From assembly GCF_947496995.1 (NCBI RefSeq), contig NZ_CANMFD010000002.1, forward strand, positions 372,001-436,000: a DNA stretch of 64,000 nt, written 5' to 3'. Shown piece after piece: positions 8,972 through 18,776 of this stretch. Position 1 is the stretch's first letter. Each line of letters starts with the position of its first letter. A program made the translations under genes and the position numbers. Source of the stretch: an uncultured Roseibium sp. Its GTDB lineage: Bacteria > Pseudomonadota > Alphaproteobacteria > Rhizobiales > Stappiaceae. The notes under the pieces were generated by a model, which saw only the letters and a list, made by a program, of their open reading frames with translations, was not told the DNA's origin and did not search any database.

Positions 8972-9985
8972 ATGCGCGCGCGTCTCGATATCCCGGCCGG
9001 AACACTGCACCGGTTTTCCCACAGATCCGAAATTCTGGGGCACAACCGGCTTGGCGACACGGCAACACGCGAGATCGTCGTCTATACGCCCCATGGCCAC
9101 GACGGCAACGGGCTGCCGCTTCTGGTGGATATCGTCGGCTACACCGCCGGAGGCCCCGCTCATGTCAACTGGAAGAACTTCGGCGAGAACGTTCCCGAAC
9201 GCCTGGACCGTCTCATTCACGAGGGCACGCTTCCACCGGTCGCAGTGGCTTTTCCGGACTGCTTCACGCGCCTTGGCGGCAATCAGTATATCGACAGCCA
9301 CGCCATGGGGCCGTGGGCCACATGGCTGAGCACTGAAATGCTTGAAGAGATTGAAGGCAGGTTCGGGTTCGGCGGTTTCGGCAAGAGGGGAATTTTCGGC
9401 AAGTCCTCAGGCGGTTACGGGTCGATCGTTCACGCCATGAAGTATTCTCACGTCTGGTCCGCCGCAGCCTGCCATTCCGGAGATATGGCGTTCGAGCTCT
9501 GTTATCTGCCGGAAATGCCGAATGCGCTCCGGGCAATCGCAAAAGCCGGGTCCATCGAGGCGTTCGTCACGGATTTCGAAAAAGGTCCGAAATATCCCGG
9601 AAATGCCCTTCATGACCTGATGACCTTCGCCATGGCGGCCACCTATGATCCGGATCCCGACCCGGAGGTCTTTTGCGGCATCCGACTGCCCGTGGACCCG
9701 GAGACCTGCGAAATCATCGAGGAGCGCTGGAACGCCTGGCTTGAATGGGACCCGGTCGTGATCGCCGACAGGCATACCGAGGCGCTGAAATCCCTGAAGG
9801 GGCTGTGGATCGATTGCGGCGATGTGGACCAGTACAATCTGGTGTACGGCGCGCGCCGCCTGCACGGGAAGCTGAAGGCAGCCGGGGTCGAGCACGTCTA
9901 TCAGGAGTTCAGCGACAACCATTCGTCGATTGACTACCGCCTGGACGAGAGCCTGCCGTTTCTGGCAAAGAGCCTGCTGAGCTGA
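8972..9985 (+). CDS. Putative esterase (alpha/beta hydrolase, esterase D-like)
   Basis: The 337-residue protein has the esterase-family lipase box GKSSGG (nucleophile Ser145) and a candidate catalytic His in FSDNHSS near the C terminus. No signal peptide is seen, so it is probably cytosolic. The start has GGAG 8 nt upstream; the frame continues 25 codons further up without family-like sequence. The last 52 bases overlap the convergent EamA gene. The substrate is not predictable. Confidence 0.8.
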   Translation: MRARLDIPAGTLHRFSHRSEILGHNRLGDTATREIVVYTPHGHDGNGLPLLVDIVGYTAGGPAHVNWKNFGENVPERLDRLIHEGTLPPVAVAFPDCFTRLGGNQYIDSHAMGPWATWLSTEMLEEIEGRFGFGGFGKRGIFGKSSGGYGSIVHAMKYSHVWSAAACHSGDMAFELCYLPEMPNALRAIAKAGSIEAFVTDFEKGPKYPGNALHDLMTFAMAATYDPDPDPEVFCGIRLPVDPETCEIIEERWNAWLEWDPVVIADRHTEALKSLKGLWIDCGDVDQYNLVYGARRLHGKLKAAGVEHVYQEFSDNHSSIDYRLDESLPFLAKSLLS

Positions 9986-10899
9986 CGGCGGCTTCCCGGC
10001 AATGGGCGTGGGAGTGTCAGAACCAGCCCGCCCGCGACAATCAGACCGGCCCCGGCCACGGCCACCGACGTCGGAACCTCACCCCAGACCAGAAAGCCGA
10101 AGGCTGCGGACAGCACGAGGGAACAGTAATACACTGGTGCCAGCGTCGCGGCGCCCGCACGCCGATAGGCGGAAATGTTGAGCGACTGACCGACGATCGC
10201 CAGTGGCCCTAGCCAGGCAAAGGCCAGCAAATCGGTCCAATCCAGACCTTGCGACCGGATCAACCAGATCACGGGTCCGGAGAGCAGAATGGCAGCAAAC
10301 ACATTCACATAGGCAAGGATCGTGACCGTGTCCTCCCGCTGGGCGATGTAGCGTATGATGAGGGCTTCGCAGGCCATGAATACCGCCCCCGCCAGCGCCG
10401 CCGCCACGCCCGCAAGGGCAAGCTCGCCGTCATGGCTTCCCGTATCAGCCGCCCTGACGATAAGAAGGGCGCCAAGAACGCACAATCCGGCGGACAGCCA
10501 ATGGCGACCGGAGATAACCTCCTTCAGGATCAGACCTGCCAGCACGATTGCGATGATGCCCTTGGTCAGTCCGATGGCAGTTGCATCCGCCAGGGGAAGC
10601 ACGCTGGCGGCATAGATCACACAGCCGAGACCGCCGACGCCGCAAAAGGCCCGCAAAACATGCAGCTTCCACAGAGCACTGGCGCGAAAGAATACGGGAA
10701 CGCGCCTAACGGCCGCCACCGACAGGATCGTGACAGCGCCGCCCATGAACCTCAGCCAGACCAGAACCACGACCGGCAACGCACCGTCGGCGAGCTTCCC
10801 GGCTGCAAATATGGGCGTGAAGGCGGACATCCCGGCAACCGCCAGCAGCAACGCCAATGCGATGTTTTCAGATCTGTGGTGGGTGGTTCGCAGAGACAA
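9934..10899 (-). CDS. DMT-superfamily (EamA) transporter
   Basis: The 321-residue hydrophobic protein has about ten membrane segments arranged as two EamA repeats (roughly 12-150 and 160-300), the layout of drug/metabolite exporters. The second repeat contains GPLAIVGQSLNISAYRRAGAATLAPVYY-type helices seen in RhaT/YdcZ-like carriers. The substrate is unknown. It belongs to the islet between nagZ and the SPOR gene and converges on the esterase gene with a 52-nt overlap. Confidence 0.85.
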   Translation of the reverse strand: MSLRTTHHRSENIALALLLAVAGMSAFTPIFAAGKLADGALPVVVLVWLRFMGGAVTILSVAAVRRVPVFFRASALWKLHVLRAFCGVGGLGCVIYAASVLPLADATAIGLTKGIIAIVLAGLILKEVISGRHWLSAGLCVLGALLIVRAADTGSHDGELALAGVAAALAGAVFMACEALIIRYIAQREDTVTILAYVNVFAAILLSGPVIWLIRSQGLDWTDLLAFAWLGPLAIVGQSLNISAYRRAGAATLAPVYYCSLVLSAAFGFLVWGEVPTSVAVAGAGLIVAGGLVLTLPRPLPGSRRQLSRLFARNGRLSSRR

Positions 10900-10993
10900 T
10901 CGGCCGGTTACCTATAGCGTTTCAGTCACTTAAACTATTTCGTCTTCAACACTGTAGCGACCACGGTATGGTGTCGGGTTCGCCGCATTGTCG

Positions 10994-11566
10994 TCAGCCT
11001 TGCTCGGAAACCTCTGGCTCTTCATCGAAATGCAATGCTGCCTCAACCAAATGGCGCAGTTGGCGTGCATAGACATCCGGTTCGACGGCTGCCATTCCAG
11101 GCAATTGCAGAGACTGTCGAACCATCGATGCACCAACCAAAACAGCGACGAACATGGCCAGCCGGGTGGAGGCTTGCGGGCCGCCTATCCGCACCTCCAA
11201 AGGATCAAGCAATGTATTGCGCAGGGTCTGGCGAACCAATTCGCCGACCTGCGGATCATTGGCGTTCATGACAATCATCCGGATGACCGAGGTCTGGTGT
11301 GCATCAGATTCCGGATTGGCATATTTTCCAATAACGACCTCCACGGGATCCTTGTCCGGCGAGATCAACTCGGGCCAATCAAAGGCTGTCGTCAACGTTG
11401 CCTTAAACAGCCCGAGCTTTCCGCCAAAATACCGTGAGATCAGCGCGACATCCACGGATGCCACCTGTGCGATCTTTCTCAGTGACGTATTGGAATAGCC
11501 CTGTTCCCAGAACGCTTGAGTGGCTGCCGCAATCAATTTGTCGCGGGTGATATCCGAATTTCCCAT
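10994..11566 (-). CDS. TetR-family transcriptional regulator
   Basis: The 190-residue protein has an N-terminal TetR helix-turn-helix (about 8-56: AFWEQGYSNTSLRKIAQVAS...ISRYFGGK) and a variable helical C-terminal ligand/dimer domain. It is divergent from a short-chain dehydrogenase gene, and the shared 104-nt spacer has a 7+7-bp inverted repeat beside the dehydrogenase promoter. The inference is that it represses the dehydrogenase, and probably itself, and releases on binding an unknown ligand. Confidence 0.9.
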   Translation of the reverse strand: MGNSDITRDKLIAAATQAFWEQGYSNTSLRKIAQVASVDVALISRYFGGKLGLFKATLTTAFDWPELISPDKDPVEVVIGKYANPESDAHQTSVIRMIVMNANDPQVGELVRQTLRNTLLDPLEVRIGGPQASTRLAMFVAVLVGASMVRQSLQLPGMAAVEPDVYARQLRHLVEAALHFDEEPEVSEQG

Positions 11567-11604
11567 ATCTTCGAGCTATAAACGCACGACGAATTATCAA
11601 CAAG

Positions 11605-11655
11605 CATTGACATTTTCATTCGGCGCTCAATATGGAAGTCAACATTCATTGACTT
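11605..11655 (+). promoter_or_regulatory. SDR promoter with TetR-type operator
   Basis: A -35-like TTGACA (11607-11612) and -10-like TATGGA (11631-11636) are 18 bp apart. Immediately downstream is a perfect inverted repeat, AAGTCAA-N6-TTGACTT (11636-11655), where the transcription start would fall. The heptamer CATTGAC occurs at 11605 and again at 11647, 42 bp (about four helical turns) apart. A repressor bound here would block initiation. Confidence 0.65.
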
Positions 11656-11670
11656 TTTTGGAGAGACCCC

Positions 11671-12438
11671 ATGCCAAATACAGCCCTGATCACCGGAGCC
11701 TCCTCTGGAATTGGCCGGGAAATGGCCCGCTATCATGCCAGAAAGGGCGGCGACCTGATCATCACGGCACGGCGGGCTCCAGAATTGGCCCGGTTGAAAG
11801 CGGAACTGGAAGCCGATCACAAGGTCAAGGTTACAACAATCGCTTTGGACCTTGCTGCGGAGGGCGGTGCTCTCGCTCTCTATGAGGCTACCAAGGATCA
11901 GAGGATTGAAATTCTGATCAACAATGCGGGGTTCGGCGGACACGGCAAATTTCTTGACCGTGGTTTGGCGGCTGATTTAATCATGATTGATCTCAACATC
12001 CGCGCCGTGATTGCACTGTGTCATCTGGTCGGCAAAGACATGGTTGCCAGAGGCAGCGGAAAGGTTCTGAATGTCAGTTCAACCGCTGCCTATCAACCCG
12101 GACCGCTTCAGGCGACATACTTCGCGACAAAAGCCTTTGTCAGCACCTTGTCACCAGCACTCGATTTTGAATGGCGCCCTCACGGCGTCACTGTAACGGC
12201 ACTTGAGCCGGGTTTTGTGGATACGGAATTTGCAGAAGTGGCGGCAATGACCGAACTGGAGATGACGAAGTCAGGTGCGCACCCTGAAAGCGTCGCCAAA
12301 TTTGGCTACGAAGCCATGCTCAAGGGCAAATTGCGAGTGATCAACGATCCTAAAATGCGGTTCATGCTAAACTGGCTGGTGCCATTGCTGCCCAGGCGGA
12401 TGGTTCTCAAAATGGTCAATGACATGCAGACCCGATGA
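11671..12438 (+). CDS. Short-chain dehydrogenase/reductase
   Basis: The 255-residue protein is a classical SDR. It has the cofactor motif TGASSGIG (8-15), NNAG (84-87), a catalytic Ser in VSS (about 136-137) and the YxxxK pair Tyr150/Lys154. The Arg-containing segment after the second strand (TARR) favours NADP(H), by inference. It resembles DltE/YohJ-type SDRs with a hydrophobic C-terminal stretch (MLNWLVPLLPRRMV). GGAGAG precedes the ATG. It is divergent from the TetR gene, its likely regulator. Confidence 0.9.
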   Translation: MPNTALITGASSGIGREMARYHARKGGDLIITARRAPELARLKAELEADHKVKVTTIALDLAAEGGALALYEATKDQRIEILINNAGFGGHGKFLDRGLAADLIMIDLNIRAVIALCHLVGKDMVARGSGKVLNVSSTAAYQPGPLQATYFATKAFVSTLSPALDFEWRPHGVTVTALEPGFVDTEFAEVAAMTELEMTKSGAHPESVAKFGYEAMLKGKLRVINDPKMRFMLNWLVPLLPRRMVLKMVNDMQTR

Positions 12439-12641
12439 TCAACTTCCGAAAAATGCTGCGTTAAACTGATTTCAGGAAATCGCCCGAAGCAGCGTTTGAA
12501 ATGCAAGGGCGCCCGGGCAATTGCCTTCAAGTCCTCCCAACACACTCCAAGGAAAACTGAGCCGATCGGAGCGAATGCCATGACGGTCCGGCCACGCCTC
12601 CACCATGCAGAAGAGACGTGGCCGGTTCCGATTTCATGCTG

Positions 12642-15056
12642 TTACGGCTGCCTGCGGACGAAACAGTCGCCTCCGGCCGCCTGCAGGCTTTCGCAAAGCG
12701 AATTTGCGTCATCACGTGAGCCGGTCGGGATCCTTGCGCGGTAGAACACGCCCCTGTCGCCGAGGTCTGCGGATACGACGACCGCCTGACGATTTGCCAG
12801 AATTGCCGGGAACCGGCGCTGAAGACTGGAATAGGCATCGCTGGCGGCTGTGGCAGTGCGCTGAGACGTCACCTGAACGATATAGGTTCCCGGAGGAATG
12901 CTGCCCGAGGTGCTCGGCGTGCTGGCCGGAGCCGGTGTAGCTTGTGCTGCCGGAGCAGGTGCACTCGCCTGCTGGCTGAGATTGAGCGGGCCGTCCTGCG
13001 GAGCGGAAGGTGCCGGCGCAACAGCAGCCTGCGGTGCACTCGCCACCTGAACCGGCGCATCGGGCTTCTTCCTCGGCAATACGGTCGGAACCTCTGCCAC
13101 AGGCGCGCTTGTCTCGGTGTCCACCACGGTTTCGCTGACGGCAACAATCGCTGGCGTGGCCGGCGATGCCGGCAGCGGCGCGGCAGCGGCATTATCCAAG
13201 GACACGATCGGTTCGGACGTGGCGTCCGGTTGATCTGTCCCGGAGATAACGGGAGTGGTCGCAACGACCCTGGACGTTTCTGTTGCTCCGGAAGAAGACG
13301 GTACGGACGGCGCCGGAACTGCCTGTGTCTGAGCGGACACCGCCGGGTCGCCATCGGAAATTATCGTCCCATCCGGGCGCACGACAAGGGTTCTCACCCG
13401 TTTCGGAGAGCCAGGTACGAGATCCGCATCGCCGTTCACACCAGCCGGGGCCGGCGGCAGTTCCGCAGGTTCCGGGGTCTCAGGCAGAACCAGGCGGTCC
13501 GGACCGGAGGTGCCCGGTCCGTCGACCCGGTCGTAGATCAACTTTCCGGACTGACTGCTGTCCGCTGCAGCCACTTCCGGGTAAATCTTCAAGGGTTCCT
13601 GCAGTCCGCTTATCACCGGCGGCGGCCCGCTCGGAATTTGAACCGCGTCCCCGTCGGTCATGAAAAAACCGACCGCCCCCATGACGCCAATGCCGAGTAT
13701 CCCGGCCGCGACAAACATGCCACGCCGCGATTTTTCACGGGCATGTGGCATGGCCGCCTTTTCGGCGCTCGTGTGCGGAGGCAGAACGCCTGCCCCGCTC
13801 AGGCTCGGATCACTTTCCTGCATCGCACGTGCGACTGCGTCGAGATCGTAACCTTCTGGCGGAGGCGGCGTTTCGTCCTCATCGACCTGCGGCACGGAAT
13901 CCGCTGCCGCCGGCCAGGTCATGTCATCGATTTCCGCGGCGGATACACGCGTTTCCGCTGCCTGCTCGGCCAGTGCCGGCTGGGCGCGTTTCCGGCTCTC
14001 CGGGTCAGGAAAGTCGAGATCGGCAAAAAGAGCGTCTATTCCGGCGGGATTTTCATCGTCCCGCTCAGCCGGTGCAGTTTCCCGCACTCCGGTTTCGGCC
14101 TGCGTGGCGGTCAACGCGGCGAACAGGTCGTTTTCGTCGATGGTCGGACGCTGAGCATGCGGTCCACTGCCCGTTTCGACAGCATGTGCGGTCACATCGG
14201 CTCCGACGACGGGCGCAACGCCCCACTGTTCGCTCTGGCCGGTTTCAACATTTTGTCCGATCTCAACGCCTTCGTTGAAATCCGGCTGCCTGTAACCGGT
14301 TTCGGAATGAACTGCATAAGCCGCAGATTCCTCGGCATGGTAGTCAACGTCCCGAGGCAGATAGGCCGCAGCGGAAACACGTGTATCCGCCGTCTCATCG
14401 ACTGACTGGCGCAGGGCGCCGATCAGTTCATCTTCAAGTTCCGCCGTCAGGTTCTGTTCAAGATCCAGCGAAACCGAAGGCGCCAGCACGCTTCTTTCCT
14501 CGGCACCCGGAATTTCCACGGACTCGGAAGTTTGCCGATAGTCCTGATAGGGGTCGGCAGGGCGTGGAGAATGCGGTTCCGCAAGCTCTTCGGCGACCGG
14601 CGCAACTGGACTGCCCGCAACCTTGATATCCGGCTGCTGCGGCCAGAGCGCCGAAACATTGGCTTGGCTGTCCGTCGAAATTTCTGCGGCTGCCGGAATG
14701 TTCAATCCGTGAATTTTCGCCGGTTCCGAGGCAATAGCCTCCGAACTTTCATCGAAAATAACTTCTTCAGCGCCTAAATCGGTCTGCTCGGGCGTCGTCG
14801 CAGTTCCGGCGAAAGTCGGCTCGATGCGTCCACGCTCGGTGTCTGTCGGTGCAGGATGTCCTCCCGCGACCTCGTCCAGACCGGCAAAATAATCGGTATT
14901 CTCAACCCGGCCGCTCACATTCGCCCCCGATTGCTTGTTCCTGTGGACAATCCGCGCCAGTTCTACCAGCGGGTCTTCCACAGCCGGGCGCTCATCGCCG
15001 CGAGTATCACCGGGCACATGCGAATCCGTTCGTTTTGTTTCGTAATCTTCTGACAT
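12642..15056 (-). CDS. SPOR-domain septal-ring protein
   Basis: The 804-residue protein has a long acidic, low-complexity N-terminal cytoplasmic part (1-440), one membrane helix (about 446-466, GILGIGVMGAVGFF), a Pro/Ala-rich periplasmic linker, and a C-terminal SPOR domain (about 725-804) that in this family binds denuded septal peptidoglycan. Only the SPOR domain and membrane helix are conserved. Many Hyphomicrobiales have a SPOR gene between argS and nagZ, which matches its place after argS. A role in cell division is inferred. Confidence 0.85.
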   Translation of the reverse strand: MSEDYETKRTDSHVPGDTRGDERPAVEDPLVELARIVHRNKQSGANVSGRVENTDYFAGLDEVAGGHPAPTDTERGRIEPTFAGTATTPEQTDLGAEEVIFDESSEAIASEPAKIHGLNIPAAAEISTDSQANVSALWPQQPDIKVAGSPVAPVAEELAEPHSPRPADPYQDYRQTSESVEIPGAEERSVLAPSVSLDLEQNLTAELEDELIGALRQSVDETADTRVSAAAYLPRDVDYHAEESAAYAVHSETGYRQPDFNEGVEIGQNVETGQSEQWGVAPVVGADVTAHAVETGSGPHAQRPTIDENDLFAALTATQAETGVRETAPAERDDENPAGIDALFADLDFPDPESRKRAQPALAEQAAETRVSAAEIDDMTWPAAADSVPQVDEDETPPPPEGYDLDAVARAMQESDPSLSGAGVLPPHTSAEKAAMPHAREKSRRGMFVAAGILGIGVMGAVGFFMTDGDAVQIPSGPPPVISGLQEPLKIYPEVAAADSSQSGKLIYDRVDGPGTSGPDRLVLPETPEPAELPPAPAGVNGDADLVPGSPKRVRTLVVRPDGTIISDGDPAVSAQTQAVPAPSVPSSSGATETSRVVATTPVISGTDQPDATSEPIVSLDNAAAAPLPASPATPAIVAVSETVVDTETSAPVAEVPTVLPRKKPDAPVQVASAPQAAVAPAPSAPQDGPLNLSQQASAPAPAAQATPAPASTPSTSGSIPPGTYIVQVTSQRTATAASDAYSSLQRRFPAILANRQAVVVSADLGDRGVFYRARIPTGSRDDANSLCESLQAAGGDCFVRRQP

Positions 15057-15127
15057 GAGCCTTACGAAAACCGGTCCTTTTCATCGCCTTGACCTGACGT
15101 TTCGTCAGCTCCGGCAACCTGTTTAAA

Positions 15128-16897
15128 CTAGCGCATTTCCTCAGGAGCATTGACGCCAAGAATCGCCAGACCCGAAGCGAGCACCAAAGATATTGCACGA
15201 ACCAAAGCAAGACGTGCCAGGGTTAATTTGGCGTTACTGCCGTCAATAAAGCGTAAATGCGGCAATTCCTTGCCTCTATTCCAGTGGCCGTGCAGAGAAC
15301 TTGCCAGCTCATGCAGATAAAAAGCGATTCTATGCGGCTCATGTGTTTCGGCCGCCGCTTCCACCACTTTCGGCCATTCCGCCATCCTGGCGATCAGCTC
15401 CAGCTCACCGCTGTCATCCAGCAAGGTGAAATCGGCATTCGCGAATTCGCCGTCATCCAAGGGCAGATCGGCGAACTCCTCGGCCGCCTGCCGCAGGACA
15501 GAGCAGCAGCGGGCGTGGCCGTACTGAACATAAAAGACCGGATTGTCCTTCGATTGCTCAGTGACCCTCCTGAAGTCGAAATCCAGCGGCGCATCGTTCT
15601 TGCGGAAGAGCATCATGAAGCGGACGGGGTCGGAGCCGACCTCGTCGACAACCTCGCGCAGGGTGATGAAATCGCCCGAACGCTTGGACATCTTCACGGG
15701 TTCGCCGTCCCGCATCAGTTTCACCAGCTGGCAGAACCTCACGATGACTTCGGTTTTTCCGTCCGATATGGCTTTTCCCACGGCCTGCAGCCGTTTGGCA
15801 TAGCCGCTGTGATCTGCGCCCAGCACATAGATCACTTCCTGGAAACCGCGTTCGAACTTGTCCTGAAAGTAGGCGACATCCGCGGCAAAATAGGTGTAGG
15901 AGCCGTCAGACTTTTTAAGAGCCCTGTCGGTATCATCGCCAAAATTGCTGGCGCGGAACAGGGTCTGTTCCCGGTCTTCCCAGTCTTCCGGCAACTGCCC
16001 CTTCGGTGGCGGCAATGTCCCCTGATAGACAAGGCCCTTGTCTCGCAGACCGTCCAGCATGTGATCGATCTTGGACCCGTTGCTGTTCTCGCGCTCGTGA
16101 AGCGACCTTTCCGAAAAGAAAACTTCATGCTCAACGCCGAGCGCTGCCAGGTCCTCACGGATCAGGTCGAGCATGGCGGAGATGGCTCTCTCCTTTACCA
16201 GCGGAAGCCACTCACTCTCGTCCCTGCCCTTCAGGGATTCGCCAAATTCGGTTTTCAGACGCTCTCCGACCGGCTTGAGATAATCGCCCGGGTAAAGCCC
16301 GGCGGGAATCGCACCGATATCTTCACCGAGCGCCTCGCGATAGCGCAGGAACGCACTGCGGGCGAGTGTCTCGATCTGCGATCCGGCATCGTTGATGTAA
16401 TATTCCTTGACCACCTCGTTGCCGGCGAATTCCAGCAAGTTGGCAAGGGCGTCGCCGACGACAGCGCCGCGGATGTGCCCGACATGCATCGGCCCCGTCG
16501 GGTTGGCGGACACATATTCGACGTTCACTCTGGGCGCCGGAGACTGCCCGATCGATCCGAAGGCCATACCGTCTTGCAGGACATTCCCGAGGATGCGCTG
16601 CCAGACAAGCGGCGCGACCCGCATGTTGATGAAACCGGGACCGGCGATGGCTAGCTCGGTAATTTCCGGGTCCTGATCCAATTGCGCGACGAGCTTTTCA
16701 GCCAGATCGCGCGGCTTCATGCCCAGGGGTTTGGCGAGTACCATCGCCGCATTGGTGGCGAGGTCGCCATGCGCACGATCGCGCGGTGCTTCAACAACAA
16801 CGCGTGACAGATCCGGCGCTGAACCATTTGCATCTTTTAGATCAATTGCCTGGAGCGCTTCTTTGACACGCTGCGTGAAGTCCGCGAAGATATTCAT
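15128..16897 (-). CDS. argS: Arginyl-tRNA synthetase
   Basis: This class I synthetase charges tRNA-Arg. The 589-residue protein starts [15 protein letters not shown]; a TTG 43 codons upstream keeps the frame open but adds non-family sequence. The HIGH-type motif is in [14 protein letters not shown] (131-144), and KMSKRSGDF matches KMSKS. The N-terminal additional domain and C-terminal anticodon-binding domain are both present. It lies 103 nt downstream of dgt. Confidence 0.96.
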   Translation of the reverse strand: MNIFADFTQRVKEALQAIDLKDANGSAPDLSRVVVEAPRDRAHGDLATNAAMVLAKPLGMKPRDLAEKLVAQLDQDPEITELAIAGPGFINMRVAPLVWQRILGNVLQDGMAFGSIGQSPAPRVNVEYVSANPTGPMHVGHIRGAVVGDALANLLEFAGNEVVKEYYINDAGSQIETLARSAFLRYREALGEDIGAIPAGLYPGDYLKPVGERLKTEFGESLKGRDESEWLPLVKERAISAMLDLIREDLAALGVEHEVFFSERSLHERENSNGSKIDHMLDGLRDKGLVYQGTLPPPKGQLPEDWEDREQTLFRASNFGDDTDRALKKSDGSYTYFAADVAYFQDKFERGFQEVIYVLGADHSGYAKRLQAVGKAISDGKTEVIVRFCQLVKLMRDGEPVKMSKRSGDFITLREVVDEVGSDPVRFMMLFRKNDAPLDFDFRRVTEQSKDNPVFYVQYGHARCCSVLRQAAEEFADLPLDDGEFANADFTLLDDSGELELIARMAEWPKVVEAAAETHEPHRIAFYLHELASSLHGHWNRGKELPHLRFIDGSNAKLTLARLALVRAISLVLASGLAILGVNAPEEMR

Positions 16898-17000
16898 TGA
16901 ACACCGATCGGTTTTTTTATCTTTGAAACACAAAGTCCCCGCGCGCTGCGAAGACGAAAGCTTCGGCGTCACGGGGCTGGCCGTAAATTCGCTCCAGCGC

Positions 17001-18239
17001 CTACCCCAAATCGGGTGTGTCGTCAAACAATCTGCGATGTTCCTCTATCGCGTAGCGGTCCGTCATTCCGGCAATATAATCGCAGACCCGCCTGGCAATG
17101 TCGGTTTCGTTCAGCGATTGCAGCCCTTCATTCCAGGGGGACGGCATCAGGGCCGGATCCGCCAGGAAGCCGCTGAACAGGTCCTTGACCACACGGGCGA
17201 CAAGCCTGCGGACTGCCAGGACATCGTGGTGACGGTACACCCGGGCGAAAAGAAATCGTTTCACCTCCTTTTCGGCAGCTGTCATCTGTTCGGAAAAGCC
17301 AACCAGACAGCGGCCCGCCATGCGAATGTCCTCGGGGCTTCTGGGATCGACCTGCGAAATATTGCGGACAGACTCATGAATCACGTCCTCCACCATGCGG
17401 GTGATGGAGCGGCGCACGATTTCATGAATGCGCCGGCTTTCCTCCAGACCGGGGTATTTTCCATCCACTTCGGCAAGGATATCCGCCAGAAACGGAACAG
17501 CGCGCATGTCATCGATGGCGAACAGCCCGGCGCGCAGGCCGTCATCCAGATCGTGTGCGTCATAGGCGATGTCGTCGGCGATCGCCGCGGCCTGTGCTTC
17601 TCCGCCGGGCCACGTGTTCAGCAACAGATCCTGCTGTTCGGCGTATTCCCTGATGGCAAACGGCAATTCGCCACCCTTGAATTTTCCGAGCGGGTTTCCG
17701 CCGGGCCCGACAAGCGGCCCATTGTGCTTCACGAGCCCTTCCAGTGTTTCCCAGGCAAGGTTCAGCCCGTCAAATTCCGCATAGCGCTGTTCCAGATGGG
17801 TCACGACACGCAGAGACTGGGCGTTGTGATCGAAACCACCGAAGGGCGCCATGGCCTCATGCAGAACATCCTCTCCTTCGTGACCAAAGGGCGTGTGACC
17901 CAGATCATGTGCCAGGGCCAGGCTCTCGGCCAGATCCTCATCCAGGCGCAAGGCCCGCGCCAGGGACCGGGCGATCTGCGAGACTTCGATCGTGTGGGTC
18001 AGCCGGGTGCGGAAATGATCGCCCTCGTGATAGACGAACACCTGGGTCTTGTGCTTCAGCCGCCGGAAGGCGGAAGAATGAATGATACGGTCGCGGTCAC
18101 GCTGAAAAGGTGTCCGGGTCGGGCTTTCGTCTTCCGGAAACAGTCGGCCCCTGCTGTTTACCGGATTTTCCGCGTATACAGCGCGGGACTGCGCCCCAAA
18201 GCCTATTTCCGCCGTCATCTGCTTCCAGCCTTTGCTCAC
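17001..18239 (-). CDS. dgt: dGTP triphosphohydrolase-like HD protein
   Basis: The 412-residue HD-domain protein belongs to the dGTPase family, which cleaves deoxynucleoside triphosphates to nucleoside plus triphosphate. Metal-binding His/Asp residues are in [13 protein letters not shown] and [15 protein letters not shown] start at the eighth codon (MTAEIGFG) is equally possible. The dgt-argS order is typical of the group. Substrate range (dGTP only or several dNTPs) cannot be read from sequence. Confidence 0.9.
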   Translation of the reverse strand: MSKGWKQMTAEIGFGAQSRAVYAENPVNSRGRLFPEDESPTRTPFQRDRDRIIHSSAFRRLKHKTQVFVYHEGDHFRTRLTHTIEVSQIARSLARALRLDEDLAESLALAHDLGHTPFGHEGEDVLHEAMAPFGGFDHNAQSLRVVTHLEQRYAEFDGLNLAWETLEGLVKHNGPLVGPGGNPLGKFKGGELPFAIREYAEQQDLLLNTWPGGEAQAAAIADDIAYDAHDLDDGLRAGLFAIDDMRAVPFLADILAEVDGKYPGLEESRRIHEIVRRSITRMVEDVIHESVRNISQVDPRSPEDIRMAGRCLVGFSEQMTAAEKEVKRFLFARVYRHHDVLAVRRLVARVVKDLFSGFLADPALMPSPWNEGLQSLNETDIARRVCDYIAGMTDRYAIEEHRRLFDDTPDLG

Positions 18240-18371
18240 GGTGTGTGCCGTGTCTAACTTTGGTCCATCCCATGCCGCTCATTGACGGGAGCTGCATCAA
18301 ACCATACTTAAACCTTAGAAATCAGGTTAAAAGCTCAGCCAATGGGCAAGAGCAAAGCGAGTCGGCGGACC

Positions 18372-18713
18372 ATGACCGAAACACTTGAAAATCGAGTAAC
18401 AGTCAGCGAGCGCGCTGCCAAGCGGATCGCAGCTATATTGTCGAAAGAACCGGCAGGCAGCATGCTGCGCGTCAGCGTGGAAGGCGGCGGCTGTTCCGGA
18501 CTGCAATACAAATATGACGTGGTGGACGGCCGCGAGGAAGACGACCTTGTCTTGGAAAAACAAGGCGCAACCGTGCTGATCGATTCCATTTCGCTGCAGT
18601 ATATGGCCGGGTCGGAGATCGATTTTGTCGATGATCTGATCGGCCAGTCCTTCCAGATCAACAATCCGAACGCGACCGCCGGCTGCGGCTGCGGGACCAG
18701 TTTCACGATCTGA
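18372..18713 (+). CDS. erpA: A-type Fe-S cluster carrier ErpA
   Basis: A-type carriers accept Fe-S clusters from Suf or Isc scaffolds and hand them to target proteins. The 113-residue protein has the three ligand cysteines at Cys41 (GGGCSGLQY), Cys105 and Cys107 (GCGCGTSF). I chose this ATG because GGCGGA lies at 18364-18369; an in-frame ATG ten codons earlier lacks a site. It is divergent from dgt and 63 nt before xth. A second A-type protein, SufA, is at 28299. Confidence 0.92.
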   Translation: MTETLENRVTVSERAAKRIAAILSKEPAGSMLRVSVEGGGCSGLQYKYDVVDGREEDDLVLEKQGATVLIDSISLQYMAGSEIDFVDDLIGQSFQINNPNATAGCGCGTSFTI

Positions 18714-18776
18714 CCGGATACACGCAAATTCCCACGGGCCGACTGTCCCGGCTTTTAAAATCGAGGCGACCGGCCC

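Noticed and set aside
15257-16654. 465-codon frame antisense to argS
   Set aside because: Mirror of argS codons, with no family-like motifs.
16898-17026. Upstream TTG start for argS
   Set aside because: The added 43 residues are not family-like, and the ATG at 16897 begins the standard ArgS N terminus.
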